Source of the DNA: Bordetella sp. BOR01
Lineage (GTDB): Bacteria > Pseudomonadota > Gammaproteobacteria > Burkholderiales > Burkholderiaceae_B
Reading direction: 5' to 3'
Length of the DNA: 64,000 nt
NCBI RefSeq assembly: GCF_019218885.1
Contig: NZ_JAHUWT010000003.1
Location: 434,001 to 498,000 of the forward strand
Shown here: positions 18,326 through 25,953 of the stretch, one piece after another
How the letters are laid out: the number at the start of each line of letters is the position of its first letter
Position numbering within the stretch: the stretch's first letter is position 1
Translations under genes and position numbers: made by a program
Notes under the pieces: generated by a model
The model's database searches: none
What the model was told of the DNA's origin: nothing
Seen by the model: only the letters and a program-made list of their open reading frames with translations

Positions 18326-19522
18326 TTAAAGGCCCAGAATCATCTTGGACACGATGTTCTTCTGTATCTCGGTAGAGCCGCCGTAGACGGCAGGCTTGCG
18401 GTAGCTCAGGTATTGCCGGGCCAGCGGCGCGGCAGCGTCGTCGCCGAACGCGCTGGCGGCGCTGGCGCCATCCAGATAGGCCTCGTCCAGCGGCGCGGCA
18501 TACGGGCCGGCCGCGTCCACCATCAGTTCGGTCAGGCGCTGCTGGATATCGGTGCCCATGATCTTCATGACCGACGCCTCCGGCCCGCCTGCATGGCCGG
18601 GGTCGTGGCGCGACAGGGCCTGCAGCACCAACAGTTCCAGGGCCATCAGGTCGATCTCGAGCTCGGCGACCCGCGTGCCGAACAGCGGGTCGCGCAGCAG
18701 CGGCTGTCCATGCTGGCCTCGGCCCAAGGCGAATCGCTTCAGGAATGCCAACTCGCGCCTGGATCGACCCACGCCCGCGATGGAGGTGCGCTCATGGCCC
18801 AGCAGGAACTTGGCGTAGGTCCAGCCCTGGTTCTCTACGCCCACCAGGTTCTCGAGCGGCACCTTGACGTCGTCCAGGAAGACTTCGTTGACGTCCTGTT
18901 CGCCGTCCAGCATGGTGACCGGGCGAATCGTGATGCCCGGCGTGGACATGTCGATCAGCAGGAAAGAAATGCCCTTTTGCTTGGACACCGTAGAGTCGGT
19001 ACGAACCAGGCAGAACATCCAGTTGGCATGCTGGGCAAAGGTGGTCCAGGCCTTCTGGCCATTGACGACGTAGTGGCCGCCCCTGCGCTCGGCGCGGGTC
19101 GACAGCGATGCCAGGTCCGAGCCGGCGCCTGGTTCCGAATACCCCTGGCACCACCAGTCTTCACCCGACAGGATGCGGGGCAGGTAGCGCTCTTTCTGTT
19201 GCGCGCTGCCATAGGCCATCAACACCGGGCCTATCATGCTGACGCCGAACGGCAGGATGATGGGCGCCCCGGCCAGGGCACATGCTTCTTGCCAGATGTG
19301 CTGCTGGATGGCGGTCCAGCCGGTGCCGCCGTATTCTTTCGGCCAGCTGGCGCCCACCCAGCCCTGGCGATGCACGATGCGGTGCCATTGCAGGAAATCT
19401 TCCTTGCCCAGGCGCAGGTGGTTCAAGACTTTATGCCGCAATTCTGCGGGCAGCGCGGTATCGATGAAGCGCTCGACCGTTTGCCGGAACGCCTGGTCTT
19501 CTGCGCTGTAGTCGAAATTCAT
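18326..19522 (-). CDS. Acyl-CoA dehydrogenase (398 aa)
   Basis: An acyl-CoA dehydrogenase with CQGYSEPGAGSDLASLST (flavin-binding loop), WTTFAQHANWMFCLVRTD and a C-terminal YGGSTEIQKNIVSKMILGL typical of family members. The ATG at 19522 gives the usual start MNFDYSAEDQAFRQTV; a 12-codon extension upstream is unlikely. It is the first gene of a five-gene leftward operon (two dehydrogenases, CMD, beta-hydroxyacid dehydrogenase, Bug receptor) behind a predicted sigma-54 promoter. Confidence 0.92.
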   Translation of the reverse strand: MNFDYSAEDQAFRQTVERFIDTALPAELRHKVLNHLRLGKEDFLQWHRIVHRQGWVGASWPKEYGGTGWTAIQQHIWQEACALAGAPIILPFGVSMIGPVLMAYGSAQQKERYLPRILSGEDWWCQGYSEPGAGSDLASLSTRAERRGGHYVVNGQKAWTTFAQHANWMFCLVRTDSTVSKQKGISFLLIDMSTPGITIRPVTMLDGEQDVNEVFLDDVKVPLENLVGVENQGWTYAKFLLGHERTSIAGVGRSRRELAFLKRFALGRGQHGQPLLRDPLFGTRVAELEIDLMALELLVLQALSRHDPGHAGGPEASVMKIMGTDIQQRLTELMVDAAGPYAAPLDEAYLDGASAASAFGDDAAAPLARQYLSYRKPAVYGGSTEIQKNIVSKMILGL

Positions 19523-19554
19523 GGGGTGGTCGCCGAGAAATGTATCCCCGGCTT

Positions 19555-19573
19555 TCAAGCAATAAGCATGCCA
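19555..19573 (-). promoter_or_regulatory. Predicted sigma-54 (-24/-12) promoter of the acyl-CoA dehydrogenase operon
   Basis: The same 19 bases as at 13446-13464 (minus strand TGGCATGCTTATTGCTTGA), with the diagnostic GG and GC pairs correctly spaced. Predicted start near 19547 gives a leader of about 25 bases. Identity over the full 19 bases, beyond the core consensus, suggests recent common origin or selection for co-regulation with the acyl-CoA ligase operon. Confidence 0.75.
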
Positions 19574-19640
19574 CCCCGCCGATAAGACTCGCCTGCCGCC
19601 TACGCCCGCGGGGCCTGCCCGCTGGCACCGTCAATGATGG

Positions 19641-19680
19641 GTGTCGTCGGTGCCCTTCGGACTGTCTTTGGCGACGACAC
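19641..19680. promoter_or_regulatory. Inverted repeat GTGTCGTCG ... CGACGACAC
   Basis: Perfect 9-base arms (19641-19649 and 19672-19680) separated by 22 bases, located about 70-105 bases upstream of the second sigma-54 promoter. It is a candidate enhancer site, or alternatively a weak terminator for the upstream gene that ends at 19784. The sequence differs from the repeats near 13548-13611. Confidence 0.35.
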
Positions 19681-19783
19681 TTTGACTACGCGTGGACGGC
19701 GGCGCGAGCGCCCAACGAAAAGGCAGGCGCGCGGCCTGCCTGGAAATGTGGCGGCGCTGCACGGCCGCCCGGGCTTGGCGTGA

Positions 19784-21310
19784 TCAGTTCGCCGCGGGTT
19801 CAGCCAGCAGCGACAAGCCCAGTTGCACGCGGCGCTGCAGCCACAGGCTGGGCCGGTAGCGCATGTCGCCCGTGACGCGCTGCAGGTTGCGCAAGATCTC
19901 GAGAATGCGAGTACCACCCAAGGCATCGCCCATGGCCAGTGGACCGGCCGGATAACCCAGGCCCAGGGTCACGGCGCGGTCGATGTCGGACGGCGTGGCG
20001 ATGCCCTGCTGGGCGATCTCGGACGCCACGTTGACGATCGCGGCCACGATGCGTTGCGCGACGAAACCCGGCGAATCCTGGATGACGCTGACCGGCGTGC
20101 CGTCGGCGGCCAGCAGCGCATGGGCGGCATCGCGCCAGCGCGCCTGCGTGGCCGGCGACAGCATCAGCGTGCGGCGCTTGCCGGCTTCCAGGCGATGCAG
20201 CGTATCCAGGCCGACCGTGCGCGCGGCATCCAGGCCTTGCTGATAAGCGCAGGTGGACACGTCTTCACCATATGGCGTCACCACGATCAGGGCCTGCTCG
20301 GGCGGCTCGGCCGCATCGACAATGCTGGCACCCAGCGATTCCAGCAGGACCTGCGCGCGTGCATGGCCATCTTCGTGCGCGGGGCTGATCCAGACCCGCA
20401 GGCCGGCCTGCGCTGCGGGCACGGGCGCTTCGGCCGGCACTTGCTTCTGGCCGTCAGGGTACGCGTAGAAGCCTTCGCCCGCCTTGCGGCCGACCAGGCC
20501 GCCCGCCAGGCGCACGGTGGTGATGGGCGACGGGCGGAACCGCGGTTCGTCGAAGAACTGCCGGTAGATCGATTCCATGACCGGGTGCGAGACATCGAGC
20601 GCGGTCAGGTCCATGAGTTCGAACGGGCCCATGCGAAAGCCCGCCTGCTCGCGCATGATGGCGTCGATCTGCGCGAACGAGGCCACCGATTCCTGCGCCG
20701 TGCGCAGGCCTTCGATGTTCATGCCGCGACCGGCATGGTTGACGATGAAGCCCGGCATGTCCTTGGCCCGCACGGGCGTATGCCCCATGCGGCGCGCCAG
20801 CGCGGCCAGCGCATCGCCGGCGGCGGGGTCGCTGCGCAGGCCATCGATGACCTCGACCACTTTCATCAAGGCCACCGGGTTGAAGAAATGGAACCCGGCC
20901 ACGCGCTGCGGGCGCTGGCAGGCGGCCGCAATGGCGGTAATGGACAACGACGAGGTGTTCGATGCCAGGATGCAATCGGGGCCCACGACGGCTTCAAGCT
21001 TGGCGAACAGATCGCGCTTGATATCCAGGCGTTCGACGATGGCCTCGATGACCAGTTGGCAATCGGCCAGGTCTTCGAGCGCCGCGGCGGACTGCACGCG
21101 CGCCAGCGCGGCCTGCGCGTCGGCGACGCTGAGCTTGCCTTTCTGGGCCAGCTTGTCCCACAACTGGCTCAGCGATTCGCGGGCCGAAGCCACGGCCTCG
21201 GCGCTGGTGTCATACAGGCGCACCTGCACGCCGGCTTGCGCGGCGATCTGCGCAATGCCACGCCCCATGGCGCCCGCGCCCACGATGGCAATCGTCTGGA
21301 TATCTGTCAT
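19784..21310 (-). CDS. 3-hydroxyacyl-CoA dehydrogenase (PaaH-like, 508 aa)
   Basis: A long-form HADH. The NAD-binding IAIVGAGAMGRGIAQIAAQAG is at the N-terminus, FHFFNPVALMKVVEVI holds the catalytic His region, and two C-terminal helical domains follow, the second containing DSPGFVAQRIVAAIVN. Proteins of this length include 3-hydroxyadipyl-CoA and 3-hydroxybutyryl-CoA dehydrogenases. The ATG at 21310 has AAGGAG upstream. It is the last gene of the leftward TetR-headed group, separated from the CoA-transferase by a compound palindromic element. Confidence 0.9.
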   Translation of the reverse strand: MTDIQTIAIVGAGAMGRGIAQIAAQAGVQVRLYDTSAEAVASARESLSQLWDKLAQKGKLSVADAQAALARVQSAAALEDLADCQLVIEAIVERLDIKRDLFAKLEAVVGPDCILASNTSSLSITAIAAACQRPQRVAGFHFFNPVALMKVVEVIDGLRSDPAAGDALAALARRMGHTPVRAKDMPGFIVNHAGRGMNIEGLRTAQESVASFAQIDAIMREQAGFRMGPFELMDLTALDVSHPVMESIYRQFFDEPRFRPSPITTVRLAGGLVGRKAGEGFYAYPDGQKQVPAEAPVPAAQAGLRVWISPAHEDGHARAQVLLESLGASIVDAAEPPEQALIVVTPYGEDVSTCAYQQGLDAARTVGLDTLHRLEAGKRRTLMLSPATQARWRDAAHALLAADGTPVSVIQDSPGFVAQRIVAAIVNVASEIAQQGIATPSDIDRAVTLGLGYPAGPLAMGDALGGTRILEILRNLQRVTGDMRYRPSLWLQRRVQLGLSLLAEPAAN

Positions 21311-21348
21311 TGGATGGCTCCTTTCTGGTTCATGTCTGTCTGGCATGC

Positions 21349-21439
21349 CAGGTGTCTGACTCCGGAGGTGTCAGACACCAAGGTATGGCCAGGCTGTCTC
21401 AATAGAACGGTATCTGACACCTTCGGAGTCAGACACCTG
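21349..21439. repeat. 91-base palindromic element, copy 2 (first unit of a compound)
   Basis: Arms at 21349-21379 and 21409-21439 around a 29-base core (21380-21408) containing GGCTGTCTCAATAG. The arms are a CTGACTCC variant of the family and carry a few mismatches to each other. It lies 38 bases upstream of the HADH start and downstream of the CoA-transferase stop, so it can affect mRNA between two genes of one strand. Confidence 0.8.
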
Positions 21440-21443
21440 GCGG

Positions 21444-21503
21444 GAGGTATGGCCAGGCTGTCTCAATGGAATGGTGCCTGGCACCTACGGAGCCAGACAC
21501 CTG
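21444..21503. repeat. Half copy of the palindromic element (core plus one arm)
   Basis: Immediately after the unit at 21349-21439, a second core (about 21444-21472, nearly identical to the first core) and one arm (21473-21503) recur. This gives an arm-core-arm-core-arm structure, in which the middle arm can pair with either side. Such compounds suggest tandem duplication of the unit. Confidence 0.75.
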
Positions 21504-21512
21504 TGTTCATGC

Positions 21513-22742
21513 CTACGCGCGCGGCTGTCCCAGTGCCTGGATTTCCTCTTCGGACAAACCCAGCCGCTCGGCCAGCACCTGCCGGGTATGCTCGCCCAGC
21601 AGCGGCGGCGCGCGGCGGTATTGCACCGGGCTGCCCGAGAACTTCAGCGGACTGGCCGCCATGGGCACGGTGCCGGCGGTGGGGTGCGGCAATTCGCGCC
21701 GCATTTCGCGCGCCAGCACCTGTGGGTCTTGGTAGACCTGGTCCAGGGTGTTGATGGGCCCCGCCGGCACGCCGGCCGCCTCGAGCTCGGCCAGCCAGTG
21801 GTCGCGCTCGCCGGTGGCCATGCGCTCGGCCAGCAGCGGCACCAGCGTTTCACGGTTCTGCACGCGCTGTGGATTGGTGGCAAAGCGCGGGTCGCCAGAC
21901 AATTCGGGCAGGCCGATGACCCGGCAATAGTTGCGGAACTGGCTGTCGTTGCCCACCGCCACGATCAAGTGGCCGTCGCTGGCCGCGAACACCTGGTACG
22001 GCACCAGGTTCTGGTGCGCGTTGCCGGCGCGGCGCGGCGCCTGGCCCGAGGTCATGTAGTTCAGGTTCTGGTTGGCCATCATGGCCACCTGGCAATCGAG
22101 CAGCGCCATGTCGATATGCTGGCCCAGGCCGCTGCGGCCGCGCTCGTGCAGGGCCGCCAGGATACCTACCGTGGAATACATGCCGGTCATCAGGTCGGCC
22201 ACCGCCACGCCGGCTTTCTGCGGGCCGCCGCCCGGCAGGTCGTCGCGTTCGCCGGTGATGCTCATCAGCCCGCCCATGCCCTGGATCATGAAATCGTAGC
22301 CGGGGCGGCTGGCGTAGGGGCCGGTCTGGCCGAAGCCGGTGATCGAGCAGTAGATCAGGCCGGGGTTGTCGGCCTTCAGGCTGTCGTAGTCGAGGCCGTA
22401 CTTGCGCAAGCCCCCGACCTTGAAGTTTTCTACCAGGATGTCGCTTTGGCGGGCCAGCTCGCGCACCAGTTCGGCACCGCGCGGCGAGGCGATATCCAGC
22501 GCCACCGAGTACTTGTTGCGATTGGCGCTCAGGTAGTAGGCGGCTTCGGTGGTGTCGACGCCGGCGGCGTCTTTCAGGTAGGGCGGGCCCCAGGCGCGCG
22601 TGTCGTCGCCCGCGCCGGGGCGTTCGATCTTGATGACTTCGGCGCCCAGGTCGGCAAGGTTCTGGGTGCACCAGGGGCCGGCCAGCACGCGGGTCAGGTC
22701 CAGCACGCGAATGCCGGTCAGGGGAGCAGGTCGTTGCGACAT
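21513..22742 (-). CDS. Family III CoA-transferase (CaiB/BaiF)
   Basis: A 409-aa CoA-transferase. The N-terminus GIRVLDLTRVLAGPWCTQ, the CoA-binding region (VENFKVGGLRKYGLDY) and the Asp-containing HIDMALLDCQVAMM, which supplies the acyl-anhydride-forming Asp, are all present. It moves CoA between carboxylic acids in the cytoplasm. It lies between the acyl-CoA dehydrogenase at 22870 and the HADH at 19784 on the same strand, so it may activate the acid of that short pathway. Confidence 0.93.
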   Translation of the reverse strand: MSQRPAPLTGIRVLDLTRVLAGPWCTQNLADLGAEVIKIERPGAGDDTRAWGPPYLKDAAGVDTTEAAYYLSANRNKYSVALDIASPRGAELVRELARQSDILVENFKVGGLRKYGLDYDSLKADNPGLIYCSITGFGQTGPYASRPGYDFMIQGMGGLMSITGERDDLPGGGPQKAGVAVADLMTGMYSTVGILAALHERGRSGLGQHIDMALLDCQVAMMANQNLNYMTSGQAPRRAGNAHQNLVPYQVFAASDGHLIVAVGNDSQFRNYCRVIGLPELSGDPRFATNPQRVQNRETLVPLLAERMATGERDHWLAELEAAGVPAGPINTLDQVYQDPQVLAREMRRELPHPTAGTVPMAASPLKFSGSPVQYRRAPPLLGEHTRQVLAERLGLSEEEIQALGQPRA

Positions 22743-22831
22743 GATGGGCGATGAGTGAATGCGATAGCGACAGGGAACCTTGGATATTAGCCCTTGCCGC
22801 GGCAATGGCGTATTCCGTTTTCCGAACGTTC

Positions 22832-22850
22832 TTGTGCGCGCCGCGCACAA
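22832..22850. terminator. Hairpin TTGTGCGC-GCC-GCGCACAA
   Basis: Perfect 8-base stem 20 bases after the stop of the leftward acyl-CoA dehydrogenase. There is no U tract on that side, so it could be a weak or Rho-assisted end or an mRNA-stabilising hairpin in the gap to the CoA-transferase gene. Confidence 0.35.
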
Positions 22851-22869
22851 CGCGGCACGCGTGCCGGCG

Positions 22870-24018
22870 CTACGAATAGGCCTTGATGGTCTCGCGCGCG
22901 ATAACCAGTTGCTGGATCTGCGTGGTGCCCTCGAAGATGCGAAACAGGCGCACATCGCGGTAGAAGCGTTCGACCGCGTAGTCGGACATGTATCCCGCGC
23001 CGCCATGGATCTGCACCGCGCGGTCGGCCACGCGCCCTGCCATTTCGGTGGCGTACAGCTTGCAGCAGGCCGCCTCGAGCGTCGTGTTCTCGCCGCGGTC
23101 GCGCTTGCGGGCCGCGTCCAGCACCATCGAGCGCGCGGCATACAGTTCGGCCTGGCTGTCGGCGATCATGGCCTGCACGAGCTGGAACTCGGCAATGGGC
23201 TGGCCGAACTGCTTGCGCTCGATGGCGTACTTGACCGCGTCGCGCACCAGCCGCTCGGCAATGCCCACGCACAGGGCCGAAATGTGCAACCGGCCCTTGT
23301 CCAGCACGCGCATCGAGGTGCGAAAACCATTGCCTTCTTCGCCGCCCAGCAGGGTAGCGGCCGGCACACGGCAGTTGTCGAATACCACGTCGCAAGTCAG
23401 TGCGCCCGCCTGGCCCATTTTCTTGTCGGGCTTGCCCAGGGTCAGGCCCGGCGTGCCGGCTTCGACCAGGAAGCACGAGATCGATCCGGCCTTGCGTTCG
23501 GGCGCAGTGCGCGCCATCACCGAGAACAAGCCCGCTACCGGCGCATTGGTGATGTAGCGCTTGGTGCCATTGATCACGTAGTGCTCGCCGTCGCGCACGG
23601 CGCTGGTGCGCAGCGACATGGCGTCCGAACCGGCGTCGGGCTCGGTCAGGGCGAACGAGCCTATCAATTCGCCGCTGGCGAGTTTCGGCAGGTAGCGGCT
23701 GCGTTGCTCGTCGGTGCCCGCCAGCACGATGGATTGCGAGCCGATGCCGATATTGGTACCCGCCAGCGACCGGAAGGCCGGCGAGGTCTGGCCCAGTTCG
23801 AACACCACGCGCACTTCTTCTTCCATGTTCAAGCCCAGGCCGCCGTAGTCGGACGAGATCGACAACCCGAACAACCCGAGCTCGCGCATTTCGGCCACGA
23901 TGTCGGGCGGGATCTCGCCCGTGTGGGCCAGTGCCTCTTCGGCCGGCACTAGCCGGTCGGTCACGAAGCGGCGCACCGCATCCAGCAGCAAGGTCAGGGT
24001 TTCGGTATCAAGAGCCAT
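22870..24018 (-). CDS. Acyl-CoA dehydrogenase (382 aa)
   Basis: A complete acyl-CoA dehydrogenase with FALTEPDAGSDAMSLRTSA (flavin loop), RYITNAPVAGLFSVMART and the C-terminal QIHGGAGYMSDYAVERFYRDVR, whose following EGTTQIQQLVIAR is a family hallmark. It introduces the alpha,beta double bond into an acyl-CoA, passing electrons to ETF. The gene follows the TetR regulator by 57 bases on the same strand and is probably in its operon. Confidence 0.93.
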   Translation of the reverse strand: MALDTETLTLLLDAVRRFVTDRLVPAEEALAHTGEIPPDIVAEMRELGLFGLSISSDYGGLGLNMEEEVRVVFELGQTSPAFRSLAGTNIGIGSQSIVLAGTDEQRSRYLPKLASGELIGSFALTEPDAGSDAMSLRTSAVRDGEHYVINGTKRYITNAPVAGLFSVMARTAPERKAGSISCFLVEAGTPGLTLGKPDKKMGQAGALTCDVVFDNCRVPAATLLGGEEGNGFRTSMRVLDKGRLHISALCVGIAERLVRDAVKYAIERKQFGQPIAEFQLVQAMIADSQAELYAARSMVLDAARKRDRGENTTLEAACCKLYATEMAGRVADRAVQIHGGAGYMSDYAVERFYRDVRLFRIFEGTTQIQQLVIARETIKAYS

Positions 24019-24075
24019 GATGGGGAACCTGTAGAACGGGTGAAACAGTGAAATGGAGCAAGTGAAGTAAAGGCG

Positions 24076-24696
24076 CTAGGCCAGCAGGCCGCCGGCCAGC
24101 AAGTCGAAATAGCCGGCCGCGATCGTCTCGGCAGTCTCAGGGCCGCCGGGCTGGTACCAGCGCGCCATCCAGTTCAGCATCGACAACACGGCGCGCCCGG
24201 TAGACGCCACGTCCAGCGCGCGGAATTCGCCGTTGGCGACGCCGCCCGAAAGAATGTCGCGCAGCAGGTGTTCATAGCCATCGCGCAGGCGCGCCGCGTC
24301 TTCGCGTTCGGTGATGGCCATGCCGGAATAGCCCACCAGCATGGTGACGAACTGCGCGTGGTGCCCTTCAAAGTAGCGGGCATGGCCCAGCATGAACTGG
24401 CGCAGCCGTTCGCGGGCCGTGGGCGCCTGCGCCACCGCCTGTGTCACCGCCCGGGTCAGGCCGCCCAGTACCTCCAGAATGATGGCGTCGTAGATGTCTT
24501 GCTTGGTGGTGTAGTAGTGGTAAATGGCGGCCTTGGACACACCGATGGCCGCGGCCAGGTCGGCCACCGAACTGCTTTCGTAGCCGCAGCGGGCGAACAG
24601 CCGCGCCGCTTCTTCCAGGATGCGTTCGCGGGGCGCCTGCAGCGTGGGCGGGCGTCCGGCGCGGGGCCGTTTGGCGGGAACTGGACTATCGGGCAT
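24076..24696 (-). CDS. TetR-family transcriptional regulator
   Basis: A regulator of about 206 aa from the chosen ATG at 24696 (an ATG at 24756 would add 20 residues and is possible). The helix-turn-helix SSSVADLAAAIGVSKAAIYHYYTTKQDIYDAI is near residues 41-72. The C-terminal ligand domain is variable. It is divergent from the nitronate monooxygenase gene and heads the leftward acyl-CoA genes, so it probably represses both sides through the palindrome at 24781-24796. Some related TetR regulators respond to acyl-CoAs; that is suggestive only. Confidence 0.9.
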   Translation of the reverse strand: MPDSPVPAKRPRAGRPPTLQAPRERILEEAARLFARCGYESSSVADLAAAIGVSKAAIYHYYTTKQDIYDAIILEVLGGLTRAVTQAVAQAPTARERLRQFMLGHARYFEGHHAQFVTMLVGYSGMAITEREDAARLRDGYEHLLRDILSGGVANGEFRALDVASTGRAVLSMLNWMARWYQPGGPETAETIAAGYFDLLAGGLLA

Positions 24697-24780
24697 GGCA
24701 AGCGTGGGCCTGGCGGGCAGGCGTGCCGGCCCCGCATTGACAGGCCGACGGCGCATGCCGTTAAATGGTAGATAATTAAT

Positions 24781-24796
24781 TACCGGACATCCGGTA
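24781..24796. promoter_or_regulatory. Candidate TetR operator
   Basis: TACCGGACATCCGGTA, a 7+2+7 inverted repeat whose arms are perfect, inside AT-rich flanks (TAATTA on both sides). It lies in the divergent gap between the TetR gene and the nitronate monooxygenase gene, where promoters for both would overlap it. Size and symmetry fit TetR-family sites. Confidence 0.6.
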
Positions 24797-24844
24797 GGTA
24801 ATTATACGCACGCCCCTCGCCCATTTTCAACTTTCCGCCTTTTC

Positions 24845-25837
24845 ATGAACGCACGCGACGCTACCCAGCCCCACGCCCTGGTCAACCAGCTCTATGCGCA
24901 AATGACGCTGCCGGTCATTTGTTCACCCATGTTCATCGTGTCCAACCCCAAGCTGGTGGTGGCGCAGTGCGCCAACGGCGTGGTGGGCTCGTTCCCTGCC
25001 CTGAACGCCCGCCCCCAGGCCTTGCTGGACGACTGGCTGTCCGAAGTGCAAGAGGGCCTGGCCGCCCGCCGGCAGGCCGACCCGTCGGCGGTGGTGGCCC
25101 CGTTCGCCGTGAACCAGATCATTCACCAGTCGAACGACCGCCTGGAGCAAGACCTGGACCTGTGCGGCAAGCACCGCGTGCCGTTCATCATTACCAGCCT
25201 GCGCGCGCCGGGCGACCTGGTGGCGGCCATCCACGCCTGGGGCGGCAAGGTGTTCCACGACGTCACCACGGTGCGCCATGCCGAAAAAGCGCTGGAAGCC
25301 GGCGTCGATGGCCTGATCCTGGTGTGCGCGGGGGCCGGCGGCCACGCGGGCACGCTCAGCCCCTTCGCCCTGCTGTCCGAAGTGCGCCGCTTCTACGACG
25401 GCCCCGTCATCCTGTCGGGCGCGATCACCTCGGGGTCGGGCATCCTGGCGGCCTTGGCCATGGGCGCCGACTTCGCCTACATGGGCACGCGCTTCATCGC
25501 CAGCACCGAAGCCAACGCCTCCAATGACTATAAGCAGGCCATCGTCGATGCCAGCGCGTCCGACATCCTGTACACCCCATTCTTCACCGGCATTCCGGGC
25601 AACTACCTGAAAGCCAGCATCGCCGCGGCCGGGCTCGACCCCGCCAACCTGCCGGCCCCCGAGACCGGCGCGTCCAATTTCGGATCCACGCGCGTCAAGC
25701 CCTGGAAAGACATCTGGGGCGCCGGACAGGGTGTGGGCGGCATCGACAGCGTGCGCCCCGCCGCCGACATCATCGCCGCGCTGCGCCAGGAATATGCGCA
25801 GGCGCAGGCCCGGCTGGGCGGCAAGGTGTTGGCATGA
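24845..25837 (+). CDS. Nitronate monooxygenase (2-nitropropane dioxygenase-like)
   Basis: A 330-aa FMN-dependent TIM-barrel protein. It has VICSPMFIVSNPKLVVAQCANG at the N-terminus, VCAGAGGHAGT (phosphate/flavin loop with the His often used as base), and LAMGADFAYMGTRFIAS. The family oxidises nitronates and some homologues act as enoyl reductases. The stop overlaps the start of the next enoyl-CoA hydratase by four bases. Association with acyl-CoA genes under TetR suggests a lipid-related role rather than defence against nitro toxins; this is inference. Confidence 0.9.
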   Translation: MNARDATQPHALVNQLYAQMTLPVICSPMFIVSNPKLVVAQCANGVVGSFPALNARPQALLDDWLSEVQEGLAARRQADPSAVVAPFAVNQIIHQSNDRLEQDLDLCGKHRVPFIITSLRAPGDLVAAIHAWGGKVFHDVTTVRHAEKALEAGVDGLILVCAGAGGHAGTLSPFALLSEVRRFYDGPVILSGAITSGSGILAALAMGADFAYMGTRFIASTEANASNDYKQAIVDASASDILYTPFFTGIPGNYLKASIAAAGLDPANLPAPETGASNFGSTRVKPWKDIWGAGQGVGGIDSVRPAADIIAALRQEYAQAQARLGGKVLA

Positions 25838-25953
25838 GCCCGCCGGGCCGCCCCAAGGGCGAATACCGGAGTGCGGAGCACGAAGGCATCCCGATGAGCC
25901 CGCCGGGCCGCCCCAAGGGCGAATACCGAAGTGCGGAGCACGAAGGTACTGCA
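25834..25953 (+). repeat. Tandem 60-base repeat spanning the hydratase start
   Basis: Two units begin with ATG at 25834 and 25894. Over their first 53 bases they differ at a single position (unit base 36, G versus A); the last seven bases diverge. Each unit ends with GCACGAAGG, which resembles a ribosome-binding site for the next start codon. Codon composition and content (Pro, Gly, Arg, Lys, Glu) differ from the enzyme that follows. Confidence 0.85.
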
